Positions 50,401 to 62,124 of a stretch of DNA of 64,000 bases are shown here, piece by piece. The notes under the pieces were generated by a model. It was not told the DNA's origin. It made no database searches and saw nothing but the letters and a program-made list of their open reading frames with translations. Within the stretch, counting starts at the first letter, position 1, and every line of letters starts with the position of its first letter. The position numbers were made by a program, and so were the translations under genes. The DNA is from Hyaloscypha bicolor E (Eukaryota; Ascomycota; Leotiomycetes; Helotiales; Hyaloscyphaceae), in NCBI RefSeq assembly GCF_002865645.1, contig NW_020194620.1:2115353-2179352 (forward strand), in the 5' to 3' direction.

Positions 50401-50435
50401 TCGATGAGATGTGGCTAGCGGTGAGGGAAGTATGA
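47405..50435 (+). CDS. UDP-sugar:sterol glucosyltransferase-like protein (GT1) with VPS13/ATG2-like tail
   Basis: Ten exons: 47405-47579, 47637-47795, 47844-47995, 48050-48408, 48464-48624, 48677-48937, 48988-49096, 49147-49497, 49563-50149, 50230-50435; 839 aa, every phase agrees. The start may lie further upstream. The N-terminal Rossmann half opens [21 protein letters not shown], the sterol glucosyltransferase (GT28-type) entry. The C-terminal half has [15 protein letters not shown] and the donor-binding signature [18 protein letters not shown] followed by FFGDQPFWAN. After [15 protein letters not shown] comes a Ser-rich linker. Then comes a Gly-rich region ([20 protein letters not shown] ... 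[19 protein letters not shown] ... [16 protein letters not shown]) like the C-terminal segment of VPS13/ATG2 proteins. Unlike Atg26 there are no GRAM or PH domains. Likely makes steryl glucosides or glycosylates other lipophilic acceptors in the cytosol. Confidence 0.9.
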
Positions 50436-52688
50436 TAGTGTCCAGGCCCAATTCTGTCCAGCTTTTTGCGGTGATGGCTGAGGCGTCCAGGCGTTGTGAG
50501 ATACCCTTTTCTTCTGTACATATTGAAAATTCGATTTTGAGATGAAAGGAGAGGGATGAGCCTGAGAGATCTTGAGAGATTAGGGCTATCTATAATTTAA
50601 CGCCAATCCCGTCACATCTCATGACGCGATATGTTGTATTCACACTTTCATTTGTCCAACCGACTGCCCCACCCTGGAGCCAAGTATTCTAAATTGTTCC
50701 CAACCCTCAATCGATGTCGAATGGAGCTCCAAACATCCGCAGCATGGCACCAATGATATTTGAATACCGTATCCACCTTACTTTCCAGGAATGGATTGGT
50801 TTAGGTTAGAATTATTTCCTAATTAACGCGTTTATAGACTCACACTCTCGACCTCAGAAGTAGATCTATAGTCACGAATACTAAGGTCTATATTCTCACC
50901 TATAAGGACAACATACCACGGCTCAAAAAGATTACTGGGCTAAAGCCTTCACGGAGTAGTTAAGACGGCGCTCTTGAATCTCGTGGAATGTTTTGCTTTG
51001 CGTAAGGTATTATATAAATATATTATTTGTCACGACAGTCATAGTACGTTTCCTTGTGTTCATGACAGACAGGAATGCATACTGACTATCTGGTGCAGTT
51101 GATGGAAATTTCAAGTAACGGTCTTCGTTCGCGGCCTATGGGATAGGTCAGCCGGTGTACGACGCTGGAAGACGAGGGAAACCTTCTCTAGCTTGAAGTG
51201 CATGCACCTCGTGTCTGTCGTCAGCACCAGGTCCATGTCATCAGTGTCATGGAGGAAGTCCATGTGGGAGTGATTGAAGTGCTGCCCATACTGACACCAT
51301 CCCTGTCACGAACTTTCGATCATTGTACCACCAATAGCTGACAGAACGAGGCGCCATACTCGTCAAAGGCTTCCTTCAAGATGAAGATACGCGCTCTCCA
51401 GTAATTGGAGCTATCGATTCGCCGATCTACAGGGCTCAAGTGGACGCAGCAGATTGCATGAAGGTTTAATTATACTCCGCGTTGGCGGAAACGTGGCACA
51501 ACCCGGAACTTTCGGGGGGTTACCACGATGACACGGCTAAAAAGCAAAATAAAACATGGGGTGCAGGGGCCACGCGGACCGCGTTTCTCTTCTAAGATCG
51601 ATCAAAAGGGCCGTATTCTTGTACAGTACAGTCCTTTATTCTTTATCTGACTAGAGCTTTCTGGAAATCTACAGAATTATTTACATTAACAAAACGCCGC
51701 CTATACAGCAGAACAGATTATAATAGAAATACAATAGTATCATTAAACGTATAGGCATAAAACGTGTCGAGTGCCTCTCATCGAAGGCTGTCTTAAATTT
51801 GAAAGCTTCGAGTTCACAGGGCGAGACTACTTCTAATGACAATTCTTTCCCCTTACCTGATCAGCGTGAAACCCAGGTAGATGTCCAACAATGGGTATGG
51901 GAATCGATTACGAGAACGTCCAAGCACATATTGATTGTTGCCACACCGATTGGAAGATCCAATAATTAATTTGGCCCGCACCTTCGTCCCGATGTACGTC
52001 TTCGGCTTCCTAGCCGACCCAGTGGCCACAATGATTCAGGGCCCAGGAACTGCCGGAGATTATTAACCAGTCAAGAGAACTTCCAATCATTTGGAATCAT
52101 GTAGAAAAGCAGGGGAAAGATTAAGATAGGATGGGATAGCGCAGGATGGGGATGAGTTTTGGCCGCTCCCCCACCCCACTGGCGTCGCCATATCCTTCGC
52201 TGGATATAGCACAAGGCTACTTGGTAACCCCGATTTTTAACACATTTCGCGGCATCCCTTTCTTGATTACACCACAAACGACGATATACCCAGCCAGTCA
52301 GAATCTCTTATTATTCCATCAGAGTAGCTAGTATGCGTTCACATGTGAAGCTGGGATGTCCGAGCCCACGGGCCGGCACAGGGATCGGGGTTTGAGGGGA
52401 AGGGAGATATCGCACCACTATTTTGTGGCTTCGTTGACATCGGGACAGTCTCCTTTTCCAGTCTGCCGTTTGACCAACAGTCAACGAAACCCTAGCGGGT
52501 CTCACCGACACTGCATCACGTAAAAGCCGAGCAGTCGGTGCCCGCCACTTGTGAGGTCTTATCAGAAAGAGGAACCCTCCATTGAAAGGTTTTTGTTGTT
52601 TTTTTAACGAAAAAATGTCAAACTTAAAAAAATTTGACAAGATTCTGTCAATTCGCATGTGGTAGGCTCATAGCGAGCGGCCTTCACA
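50436..52688. other. 2.2 kb gene-free region
   Basis: Mixed-composition DNA with no supported gene, repeat or RNA. The stretch near 52580-52640 before the CFEM gene is rich in A and T runs and is probably its promoter. Confidence 0.5.
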
Positions 52689-54340
52689 ATGAGGCTCCAC
52701 TGTGGAGGAATTCTCACAATCCTGGCCTTACTCTCCACTGTTGGAGCTCAACAGTGGTCTATCGCAAACATCACAACATGCGGGGTTTGCTGCTCCATAT
52801 CTACATAAAGCCGATCTCTGGCTAATGGCATGCAGCTCTCTTGTCTTCTAGTAACAGTGCCAGAGGCTAATTGTTCATTGGCGGATACAAGTTGCCAATG
52901 CAAAAGTACAATTCTCCCAGCATTAACTTCGGCATGTCTGCTAGAAAATTGTACAATGCACGACCAGTTCAGTGAGTCATCGATGTCTATATTTCATGTA
53001 TTTTCTAATAGTCTAGTTGTTGCGAAAGTGCAAGCTGCCACTTGCGATCTGCCGCATCCGAATCGCTCTGCTGAGCTTCTTTCTATCGCTGTTACTTTAT
53101 TTGCCATAACATTTGTCTTCATCACACTGCGGTTGATATCAAGGATGTGGGTGTCTAGCACAATTGGAATCGATGACTGGATCGTTGCTCTGGCTTTGGT
53201 ACGCATTAAGCTCGTAGATGAGCAGATACCTTTAGCTGGTGCTGATGGTCGTAGCTCCTATCTGTCCCATCGACTGCCTTCACGATTTCTAGTAAAAGGA
53301 CCCACCTCGTTGCTAGAAACTGGCTGATTGTTTTAGTGGCAAATGAAGGCTTTGGGAAACATATTTGGGATCTTGCGGATGGCGGTCTATTGGATATTCT
53401 TAGGAGCCGTAAGTTCCCCTACCTTACCACCAAAGACGTTTTTGACTCTGGGTTAGTGTACATAGCTGAAAGTTTCTATGTGGTAACCCTCGCCTCAACA
53501 AAGATCTCCGTACTACTGCTCTACCTTCGCATCTTCCCACATGAGTCATTTCGGTATGCCGCATCTGCGACAATTGGGATGATTGCTCTGAGCACAATCA
53601 TCATATTTTTCATGACGGTCTTCTCTTGTCATCCTGTTGCTTTCTTTTGGAACAAGGACATTCGGGGAGGGACATGCATTAACGTCAACAAACTGGCATA
53701 CGCAAACAGTGCTATGAGCATTATCCAGGACCTTCTCATTGTCGCTCTTCCACTACCAGTGCTGGTGAAGCTGAATATGGGAAGGAAGAAAAAGATTGGA
53801 GTCGGCTTCATGTTTACCGTTGGAAGTTTGTAAGTATTGCCAAAGCTTGTTGATTTCAGACAGCTATTTAACAGAATCAAGTGGCTGTGTGGTATCCATG
53901 ATCCGCCTCAAGTCCTTGCTCTCCTTTGGGAATTCACTAGACCCATCCTGTAAGGCCGCCGCACTCACAATCAAATTACAAAAGCTAACCTTCTTCCAGG
54001 GGACTATGTCAACGTTGTCATATGGACTATTGCCGAGCTCGCCGTTGCCATGGTCTGCTCATGCTTTCCTGCGATGCGAAACCTCCTCATACGCATCTAC
54101 CCTCGAGCGTTCCTCTCTTCGATTCGCCATACCAACGACAAAACCCCAGTATCAATACCACAGAATTCAAACACAGGACTCAGACGTGCAAACCCTGGGC
54201 AAGAGGGCTTTGTTGAGCTTCAGCAGATGAATGAATCACAACTTTCAGACACGCCGCCGGAGGTCCCACCGAAAGAACCCTCGACGGTATACACTACAAA
54301 TGAACGACGGCATTGGCCTGGGAGCTCGGGTTCGGTGTAA
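52689..54340 (+). CDS. CFEM-domain seven-helix receptor (PTH11-class GPCR-like)
   Basis: Exons 52689-52784, 52836-52971, 53017-53198, 53236-53263, 53337-53408, 53457-53829, 53882-53949, 54000-54340; 431 aa, phases consistent. The fourth exon is 28 bases and uses a weak donor (GTCCCA), chosen because it joins VLMVVAPIL to ANEGFGKHIWDL in frame. A signal peptide (ILTILALLSTVGA) is followed by a CFEM module with eight cysteines: TTCG, LSC, ANCS, TSCQC, SAC, ENC and ATC. Next come seven predicted helices of the fungal rhodopsin-like fold: IDDWIVALAL, FYVVTLASTKISVLLLYLRIF, the FSCHPVAFFW block, SIIQDLLIVALPLPVL, SMIRLKSL, WDYVNVVIWTIAELAVAMV. The C-terminal tail is Pro/Ser/Thr-rich. In plant pathogens Pth11 of this class senses surface cues. 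The ligand here is unknown. Confidence 0.9.
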
Positions 54341-54905
54341 TGTATTTGTATCTATGGTGTGTAATCGAGAGAGTAAATAATTCAAAATAGAAGCACCTCC
54401 CCAGGACTAGTGCAATGCCTTCATCTCATTGACAGGCCCTACCCTCCCCTAGCATCTTGAGACAGACCCTGATAGCGAGAGACAGATTTATTGAATCCAG
54501 CAATTTCCATCTGAGACTGCCTATTCCCGTTTGGAAATGTCGGTGGGAGACAGAAGTGTTGGATTGGGGATAGATAACGTACCCATCTCAGCCCTTATCC
54601 CGCGATTGCGTGAGTTCCAGTCAACCGTGACCTATTGTTTGGAGCCGAAGAGCCGAAGCCTGTGAGTTTTAAAGTTATGGGGCTTCGGTAAATCTCTGGA
54701 ACTCCCTAGCTGAATGTCGAGAAATAGCGCTCAGTCGGATCGGGATCTGGAGGGAGTCCTTGTTGACGAGATTTCCGAGCTCGGAAGCCCTAAGCTTTTC
54801 AAAGCGTTAGAATGGCCAACGGTACAGGATGAAGAGTAAACTCCTAAATGATACAAAGGCTCAATTAAGCTGCGATTTGAAGAGGTGGACAATTGATTGA
54901 CAAAA
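54341..54905. other. Convergent intergenic stretch between the two receptors
   Basis: 3' flanks of the CFEM receptor (+) and the PTH11-like receptor (-). No additional gene. Confidence 0.5.
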
Positions 54906-56310
54906 TCATGGCCGCTGGATAATCAAGTCCTTCTCACTCCCAACCTGACTTCTGCTCTCAGACTTGCTCTCCACATCCTGTCTCATCGATGTCGTAATGA
55001 AAATGTCTCTGCCAAGATCGCCACTGCTGTTGCTTTCTCTCAAGTTGGGATTTCCTCTCTCATTGGCCTCCACTCTCGTCACGGTCTTACCACCAAGTTC
55101 AACATCAGTAAGTCGAATGGCTTTTGCGCTGCTGTTGATTCCGAAGATGTTGTCATGAGTTTTGGAGCGTGTGCCGCTTCGAGTTGATGCTAGAAGGTTC
55201 GGGAAAAACTTCGAGACGATGGGCTTGATTGCTGGGAGCGAGGCGCAGATAATGCCAGTGTAGACTTCAATGTTGGACCAGATGGAAGCGCCAACGTTGT
55301 CATCTGATAACCAAATCAGTGTGTCGCTCATTGAATTTAAATAAGAGAGAGAATCAGTCACTTACAAGTAGGATCTTGCGATACTGATATAACATACAGA
55401 CTTTGAAGTCGCAGTACGCTGACGAGACAAACACTTTGACATAACTATCAGCCGATGAACTCCGAAGCACCATTAGGGGTGCTTACAATCCTCCCAGAGC
55501 GAAAATTATCATCAACCCAATCTTCTGTCGCCTTGGGAGTCTCAGAGATTTGAGGGTTTGTATAGGAAGAATTATGATGACAAGGTCCGTCAGAATGTTA
55601 AATGAAGCATTGAAGAACCACAAGAACTTCTTGTTGATACAATGCATGTCTGGAGTGGGAGACCAGAATGCCGAGACCGGGGTGCAGGTAAAGATGTTGG
55701 ACATGATAGTCCAGAGACCATATGCTCCGACGAAGGCGAGGAATCCCCAGCAGGCGCGCCGAACTCCTTTGCTAACAAAAACACGGAGATATTGGAGGAT
55801 GATTGACGCTTTGGTTAGAGTTAGAGAAGCGTTGTAAAAAATAATCGCTAGCCATAAGTACTGTACGTAAACCATCAGCTGGGTTACTTGTGGTGAAACG
55901 CTGCTGGGGAAGAATGATTACCTTCAACTGGTCTGTGAAGTCTTGTGGGTTTTTGGCCAATACATCCTCGAAATGAATCCCCTCTCCATATCTCACCTCT
56001 GGTATAATTTAGAAAATAGAATCGAAAGTGTGACTAATAGAAACAACTTACGTCTTTCAGTCATGGCGAAAAGAGCTACAGAGGAAATCTAAGAGCACTG
56101 TTAGTCCTGATTTATTTCAAGTTTTTAGGAATTGCAGGTGGGGGTAGTGGAACTTACAAATGAGCCAACGATAGCCACCTCGTCAAGACCTGAGTTTTTC
56201 AACACAACCAGTCTTGCATACACTCTCATAAAGACGCATATGGCAGCAAGTACCAGGAAGACGATACTGATGATCATCACCGTCGCCCCACGCGGATTGG
56301 AAGTCGACAT
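54906..56310 (-). CDS. PTH11-like rhodopsin-fold integral membrane protein (no CFEM)
   Basis: Exons 56310-56158, 56088-56052, 55998-55922, 55878-55487, 55433-55366, 55303-54906; 374 aa, all phases agree. It begins MSTSNPRGATV and enters the first helix at once (MIISIVFLVLAAICVFMRVYARL), so it has no CFEM or signal peptide. Family marks are SGLDEVAIVGSF (DD.W-like loop), YVQYLWLAIIFYNASLTLTKASIILQYLRVF, the FTCTPVSAFW block, ILTDLVIIILPI, LRLPRRQKIGL, VSVLRLQSL and DNVGASIWSNIEVYTGIICASLP. The cytoplasmic tail of about 90 residues is Ser/Arg-rich. Ligand and pathway unknown. It sits tail-to-tail with the CFEM receptor, about 570 bases apart. Confidence 0.9.
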
Positions 56311-59300
56311 CGTGTGTGTTTTCGAAGCAGTTTGCTAAGAATTAATCACACGAACTAAGTATGCTTAAGACGTAGGGAACGAACGAAGAAGACAGTTCCT
56401 TTTGATGTGGATTACGTGGGTAGATTTTTTGACTTTAGGAACGGGACCCAGGGTAACGGTACATGCGCTTTTAAGAGGGGTAAGCCGCGTCGCTCCAGAT
56501 TTCTGTGCCCACTCATCTCGCGGCCGACTCGAACCCCCTGCTACTTACGAATGAGGCAGTGCCTGTGTACGGAGCACTGAAATATCGCAGGGGGCGGTCC
56601 AAGACTGACATGGGCACAGGCTGCACGTCGCTTCCCCACAACTATTGTGGGGATTCAGGATCAAATCGGGACCACCCCCTTAGGATGCATTAAGGATGGG
56701 CCCACTTTTCTAAAGTAGTGCTTGAATGCATACAAATGCCGCCGTATTCTTTTATGAGATTTTCAGCTATTTGCAGGAATTAACCGTGCCGCAGCATGAA
56801 AGCTGTGTTTGGGTAGATCGGTTGTTTCCAGCGCGCCGATTCGTCGTTGAATGAGAGGTTTTACTGCCGCCTCACTCCGAGATCCGAACTCTTTGCCAAT
56901 CATACTACCCCCCTCCCCCCCACCTAAATATTTGCTATGCGTGAGGGAACTCGTAGCAAACAAGGGTGTTCCAGCCTTGGGGGATCGTACGAGAACTAAC
57001 TTCCCGCGAAACTTTGCCAGGCTTTACTTTGTACTGTGCTAATCGCGTCATATCTGACAAGGTAGTGTCATGGGATAAAGCCAGCCCTGATCCCTGATGA
57101 ACAATCTTAAAACATCACAAGTGCTGTCCCCAAACTGTGATATTGGTACTCCGCACTTACTGTACAGCAAAGACGATGGAATTCTTCCATTGAGGGTCAA
57201 AGCGGTGGGAGCGTTCCATCACACTGGTCAGCCCGCTCGAGGCTCATCTTCAAGGTTTTGGTGATTTTGTGCCGCATCGGGTTCGAGGCTCACAGCAGTC
57301 GAGACAGTATTGCGGCCCCTTATGCCCTCTTAAGGCCTCGAAGGCTGACGTTCATGGACCACTGGAGATTTAACAACTTGAACTTTAGTATTACTTCTTC
57401 TGCAGAAGTTCTGCCAGCACGTAGAGAGAAACCCGAGCTGTATTAACTTTTGGGAGGAACAGGAATGGCAGAAAACGCTTGCTAAGGATTGTGCTATCGA
57501 GCTGGAAGCCAGCTTCACCACATGTGCATCCTCAATACTTCGGGATGTCACTGATCTGCGACGAACGTCCATCGTGCATTGACAAAGACAGGTGCTTGTC
57601 TGCCATGTGATGATGTGCTTACCATGCGCGCAATGTTTCTCCGCCCATCTCGCTAGATGTTTGACAGATAACCGTGCGGTGGCGGGGGCGTCGTTCTACT
57701 CCGTAAACAATGTTTGCATGAGTACAGTGCTTGCTCGAGTCGTGATCAGCGATCAGCGATCAGCGATCAGCTAGGTTCATCTCTGCTTTGAGCTTTCCAG
57801 CTGAAGACAACACTGCAATTGGCTTGCCCCCCAAGGAAGTGCAAGCATCAGGGTTCGAGAATCTGGGGAATTAATTTTTCGAGGAAAATTCAAACTTTCT
57901 AGCTACAGCCGGGTATCTGCTAACCCACTTCTGTTAAGAGGGGCCGAAGCCCAAAGCTCGACAGCCGGGACCCCTGAAGGCGCCACTTCGATAGCCCGCT
58001 CCGAATCGAAGGTTATCTTCACTCCATTGGATTGAACCTGGGAGTTCGAGTCAAGACTCAAGAAGTCGAACGTTTGATCCGGATGGTTGCTTCTCATTCG
58101 TCTACGGCTCGCAACACTAGCCTCCCCGCTGCTAGATACGCAACATGCGGCGATGTTGTATTGGTCCCAGAGAACCCGTTTGCGAAGCTTTGAGGCTTCG
58201 AAGCCAAAAAAAGCCTATCTCTGCAATTCGAGAGGATTAATAAAGCGCCCAGCCTCCCTAATGATTTGGTCTGTGCAGGACGCCCGATGACCCTTTGACT
58301 GGTAACGGTATTCGCGGCTGCGGCGCCAGCAATCTTAACCTAACCACTTTACACGAAAGATTGCGAAATCGGAAGGATTCGATTTGATTCCGGCTCTAAA
58401 ATGATGCTGGGAAATTGAGCGTTCCTGTTAAGGGGTTGGTGGCGGAATAGCGAGTTGGTGTGCTGCCCAAGAGATTCATTCGCGCGCACCAACCTTTGCC
58501 TCCACATTGAACCCTTTCAGTGCTGGCCGACGTGGCAGGCACGAAATGCACATACGGATGAGGCGTTGGTGGGCTGCGTATTCAAAAGGTAGGGACAAGA
58601 CCTGGAGCGCCACATCTCGAAGATCGTATCCTGAGATAAGTCTTCCTGAACCCCGGACTCCTGAGTTCACTGTGAGGGAATCGAGTTCGAGGCCCTCTCA
58701 TGCGAGTCTCGGAACAAGATTCGAATTGAGAGTGGAATTGGCAGTCCGTGATCCGATGAGGAATCGTGAACTCCAACTGCAGGAGCCACACTTCGCAAAC
58801 CTTTGCTGCATGAGAGGAATAGAATTCTGATTGAACTGAGGTAGCATTGCAGGAAGAGTTTGCGGTGATGGGCTGCATGACACTCTGCTATCGATACACT
58901 TCTGGCTGCTTCATCAGCAGGCGATTTGAACCCCTTGTGGCCGTCTTTGTCACCTACTGAATTGGACGAGCGGTGAGAGTTTGTGAGAATCTGGGCTTTC
59001 AAGTCACAGGTCTTGAATGGATGTCCCTGCGTTGTATCGGCGTTCGCTTTTGAATAGTGTAATTTTGGACAAATAATGGGCATCAACACAGAAGATGAGG
59101 CACCAACATAGCGACCCAAAAGGCGAAACAGCTCTCACAATTGCGCGAAAATAACAGCGGGCAGGGCAATTGCCTCGTTCACGTGAAACCAAAAAGGGGG
59201 GTTGCTTAAGCGAGTTTTCGTCAAAAAGTTCTCTCCTTTTCTTGAGACAAGCCAGAGAACTATAACACTCACATTTAGCATGGCATTGGCCAATAGCAAT

Positions 59301-59439
59301 TAGCTTGATTGTCTGCCTTCTACACTCGATCAGATTTCCTGCCCCCCCCTCTCATCAGATAGCAACAACGATGTCTACGTTTCCTCCCATCGCGTATATA
59401 AATCCCAAAAATCGTCTAGCTATCCTTCTCCCTTATCCC
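56311..59439. other. 3.1 kb gene-free region
   Basis: No gene supported on either strand. The longest frame (58667-59119, minus, 150 codons) is Ser-rich with no recognisable motif. A (GATCAGC)4 repeat lies at 57744. I looked for tRNA A/B boxes and found none convincing. Confidence 0.45.
57744..57771. repeat. Heptamer tandem repeat (GATCAGC)4
   Basis: Four exact copies of GATCAGC. Confidence 0.9.
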
Positions 59440-60971
59440 CGTTTCTGAAACCACCCTAAATAGAAAATCTTCTCGTCGAGATTTGCCCATCTCTCGGGCT
59501 GCTTGTCACCCATCCTCTCAACAGTCCAGGTAAAAGTTTTCCAGCGGTGCCGCTGTTCGTGGTCAGCAGTGTAATGAATAAGCAGCGAGTCAAAAGAAGA
59601 CTCTGGATCTGCATGAACTTCTCCTAAACTTTCACGTCGTTGGCTCCGGTTGTGAAGTGGGTGGTTGGAATCCCACCTTTGCAGTGTACTGTCACCTCGA
59701 TGAAATTCTCAAAGTTTCTCGTTGGTCGTGATTTGGGACAAGCAAGGGTATTCAGCTCGGGGTACCTGAATGCGCGATGGAATAGCTGTGGACTCACTCT
59801 GAGCTGCTGATTCAACGCGTTGAACTGGGAGTCGGGCAGAGTAAGCGTTGTGTCGATGTCTACATCTTCGAGTGTTGCGTTGCAGGCGAAGCCCCCATCT
59901 GTTCTATGGAGGACTGCCGAACCTTCCCCCACATTTAGGTCCAATTCGAGCAAAGCGGAGATTCCATATTGGGCATCGGAGCTGGATATCCGAAGTAGGT
60001 ATTAGGATAAACTTCAATCTTGTGTGGTGTCGACGGTTCAGTGCACCTGGTGGGGTGCGAAGCAGTACGTAAGGGGTTGTACAGCACACTAGCTGCCGCT
60101 ACCACGAGTTGGTTGGTCATCGTTCCTTCTCCAAAGTTTGCAAGGGCATTGGAGGTCGCAGGGAATGGTTTTGAAATGTCTGTTTTGCCCCAGATAAAAG
60201 TGAGATTCAAATTGGTCGGAGCAGACAGTCCGCAAGCAATTCGCGATCTTGTTACAGCCAAATTGGTTCTCAGTGATTCTGGTGCACCAGAAGTGCCCCG
60301 CTTTCCAGGACTCTGATATTGATCATGGGTATACCTGGAAATACCATATCTTGATACGTGAAACGAGGTTCGGAGATGTTCCCATGTATAATGAGACCAG
60401 CGCCCAAAATGCCTTGATCAAGATCGGCAGATGATTCTCCTTCATGCATGATACTGCTATATCTTACTTGTGCATTCGTCGCGAATGGGACATCCGCGAG
60501 GCTGAAGAGTTTGCTCACAATGATAGTAAGAAATGAGCCCAAAAAGCGCGGCGAAATTAGTTGCCGATACTGCCCACTGCATTAAAAACAAAGTGACTCT
60601 CTGGCCTTTACTACCGAAGTGCGACTTTGGAAAGCAAGTTTGGTTATATCCTGGAAACTGGCGCTGGTTGATATCTGCTATAGATCGCCAATGTCCTAAC
60701 TGCAAAGTCCTGAGTAGAGAATAATGTAGCCACTCTGAACATGGCTAAGGCAGGCAAACATATCCTTAAATATCTCCACAACTTGCTTCAGAGGCACCAA
60801 CAAAAGCCCATTGTTGCGTTCTGAAATGCGGAGTTCAGCTAGTAGGAGGGTGATAAGAGCTACCAAAGCGCCAAACCCGAAAACTTAGCCAGTAATATTC
60901 AATGGAAACGGATCCCAAAATACGATTTGCTTCGCGGCGGGCAAAGAGTTCGACTGTGTGCTTTCCTTGTT

Positions 60972-60979
60972 ATCATGCC
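60972..60979. repeat. Target-site duplication, left (ATCATGCC)
   Basis: Exact 8-base match to 62117-62124, directly outside the hAT-like element's left end. Confidence 0.9.
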
Positions 60980-62116
60980 CAGTATTGGGCAATAGGTTCA
61001 ACCTACGCTACCTATAACCTCTGTAGGTAGGTAACCTAACCTAAATTGATTTTATAGGTAGGTTACCTATAGGTTTATAGGTTCCGTAGGTTTAACCTAC
61101 AGGTTTTCACGTGATCTTGGTATTGTTTCCGGCATCAGAATCGGTGCCTACAAAGAATTAAAAAAAAAAACTCTTAAAATACCTTCATAATATCCAGCTT
61201 CTCCTCAATTAATACCATATACTTGAGTGCTTTTTGTTGTTTTTACCGTACAAAAATAGCGCTAATCAAGCTGTGCCAAGCCCCTGAAAGGCACCCCCTT
61301 TTTTCAGCTGACAAATCAAGATGTCGAGCTTCCCAAGCGATAGCATCTTTTTCCCTGATCCCCATAAGAGCTCTGAATCTGGTTTGATTAATCAAGCGTA
61401 CGAATTACTCCGGAATTCGCTTGAGAAGCTAGGGCATAATCTGTGACGGCAGGAACAAAGCAATGGAACGATGCTCAAAGATCTATGATTCCAATGTCCT
61501 ACAAAATCTAAAGCTAAGGAGAGAAGGAGAGAAGTGAGGTGTGGTAGTGGATAAGTAGATATGGCCAAGACCACTGAAACGCCGAGCTTTGGAAGTGAGC
61601 TTGGTTTGAACCATAGCTTGGAACCTTAGCTGAAACCAACCATGTGACACCAGCCGTCACATAATCCCTAAAGATGACGGTTTTGATAATTTGGTAAAGA
61701 AGGATAATGGAGAAGATAACCAAGTTATAATTAGTAGTCAAGGCGTAATTTTAATTTAGTGAGAGCTTATGTGGGTAAAATAGTGGAGAAGATAAGTATA
61801 ATAAAGATTCAAGGAGTTAGGGAGACTATTTGGGGTTTACTTATGCTACTAGGGTTTAACCTAGCTTGTATAAAGTATAATTAAATTATTAGAATACTAT
61901 TTTGTCTTGAAATATGAAGTGCGATTAAGTATTATATTGTGGAATTAACAGGATAGCTAATTTGGCTGTATTTACGTGAAAATCATAGGTTAAACCTATA
62001 CTAACCTACGACCTATATAGGTAGGTAACCTTACCTATATGAGACCTGTAGGTAAGTTACCTACATAGGTATAACCTAGATTGAACCTAAATTACCTTAC
62101 CTAATGCCCAACACTG
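60980..62116. mobile_element. Non-autonomous hAT-like DNA transposon, 1137 bp
   Basis: Bounded by an exact 8-base duplication ATCATGCC. The ends are CAGTATTGGGCAATAGGT on the left and, reversed, CAGTGTTGGGCATTAGGT on the right (16 of 18 match), and CAG-G-type ends with 8-base duplications are the hAT hallmark. About 130-150 bases inside each end are packed with short, mutually inverted motifs of the TAGGTAGGTTACCTA kind, like the subterminal repeats that bind hAT transposase. The interior (about 61140-61960) is A+T-richer with a run of A at 61157 and no transposase frame, so it would need a transposase supplied elsewhere. Confidence 0.88.
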
Positions 62117-62124
62117 ATCATGCC
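62117..62124. repeat. Target-site duplication, right (ATCATGCC)
   Basis: Exact 8-base match to 60972-60979, directly outside the element's right end. Confidence 0.9.

Noticed and set aside
15341..50435. A sterol-metabolism gene cluster (lipase/steryl esterase plus sterol glucosyltransferase)
   Set aside because: The two genes are 30 kb apart with unrelated genes and relics between; no backbone enzyme or transporter links them.
56505..56600. tRNA-like TCGAACCCCC motif on minus
   Set aside because: A B-box-like core is present but no acceptor, D or anticodon stems could be folded around it.
57744..57771. (GATCAGC)4 as a CRISPR-like or regulatory array
   Set aside because: Directly tandem with no spacers; a simple microsatellite.
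58667..59119. 150-codon minus-strand frame in the gene-free region
   Set aside because: Does not resemble any family I know, overlaps other frames, and has no plausible splice partners.
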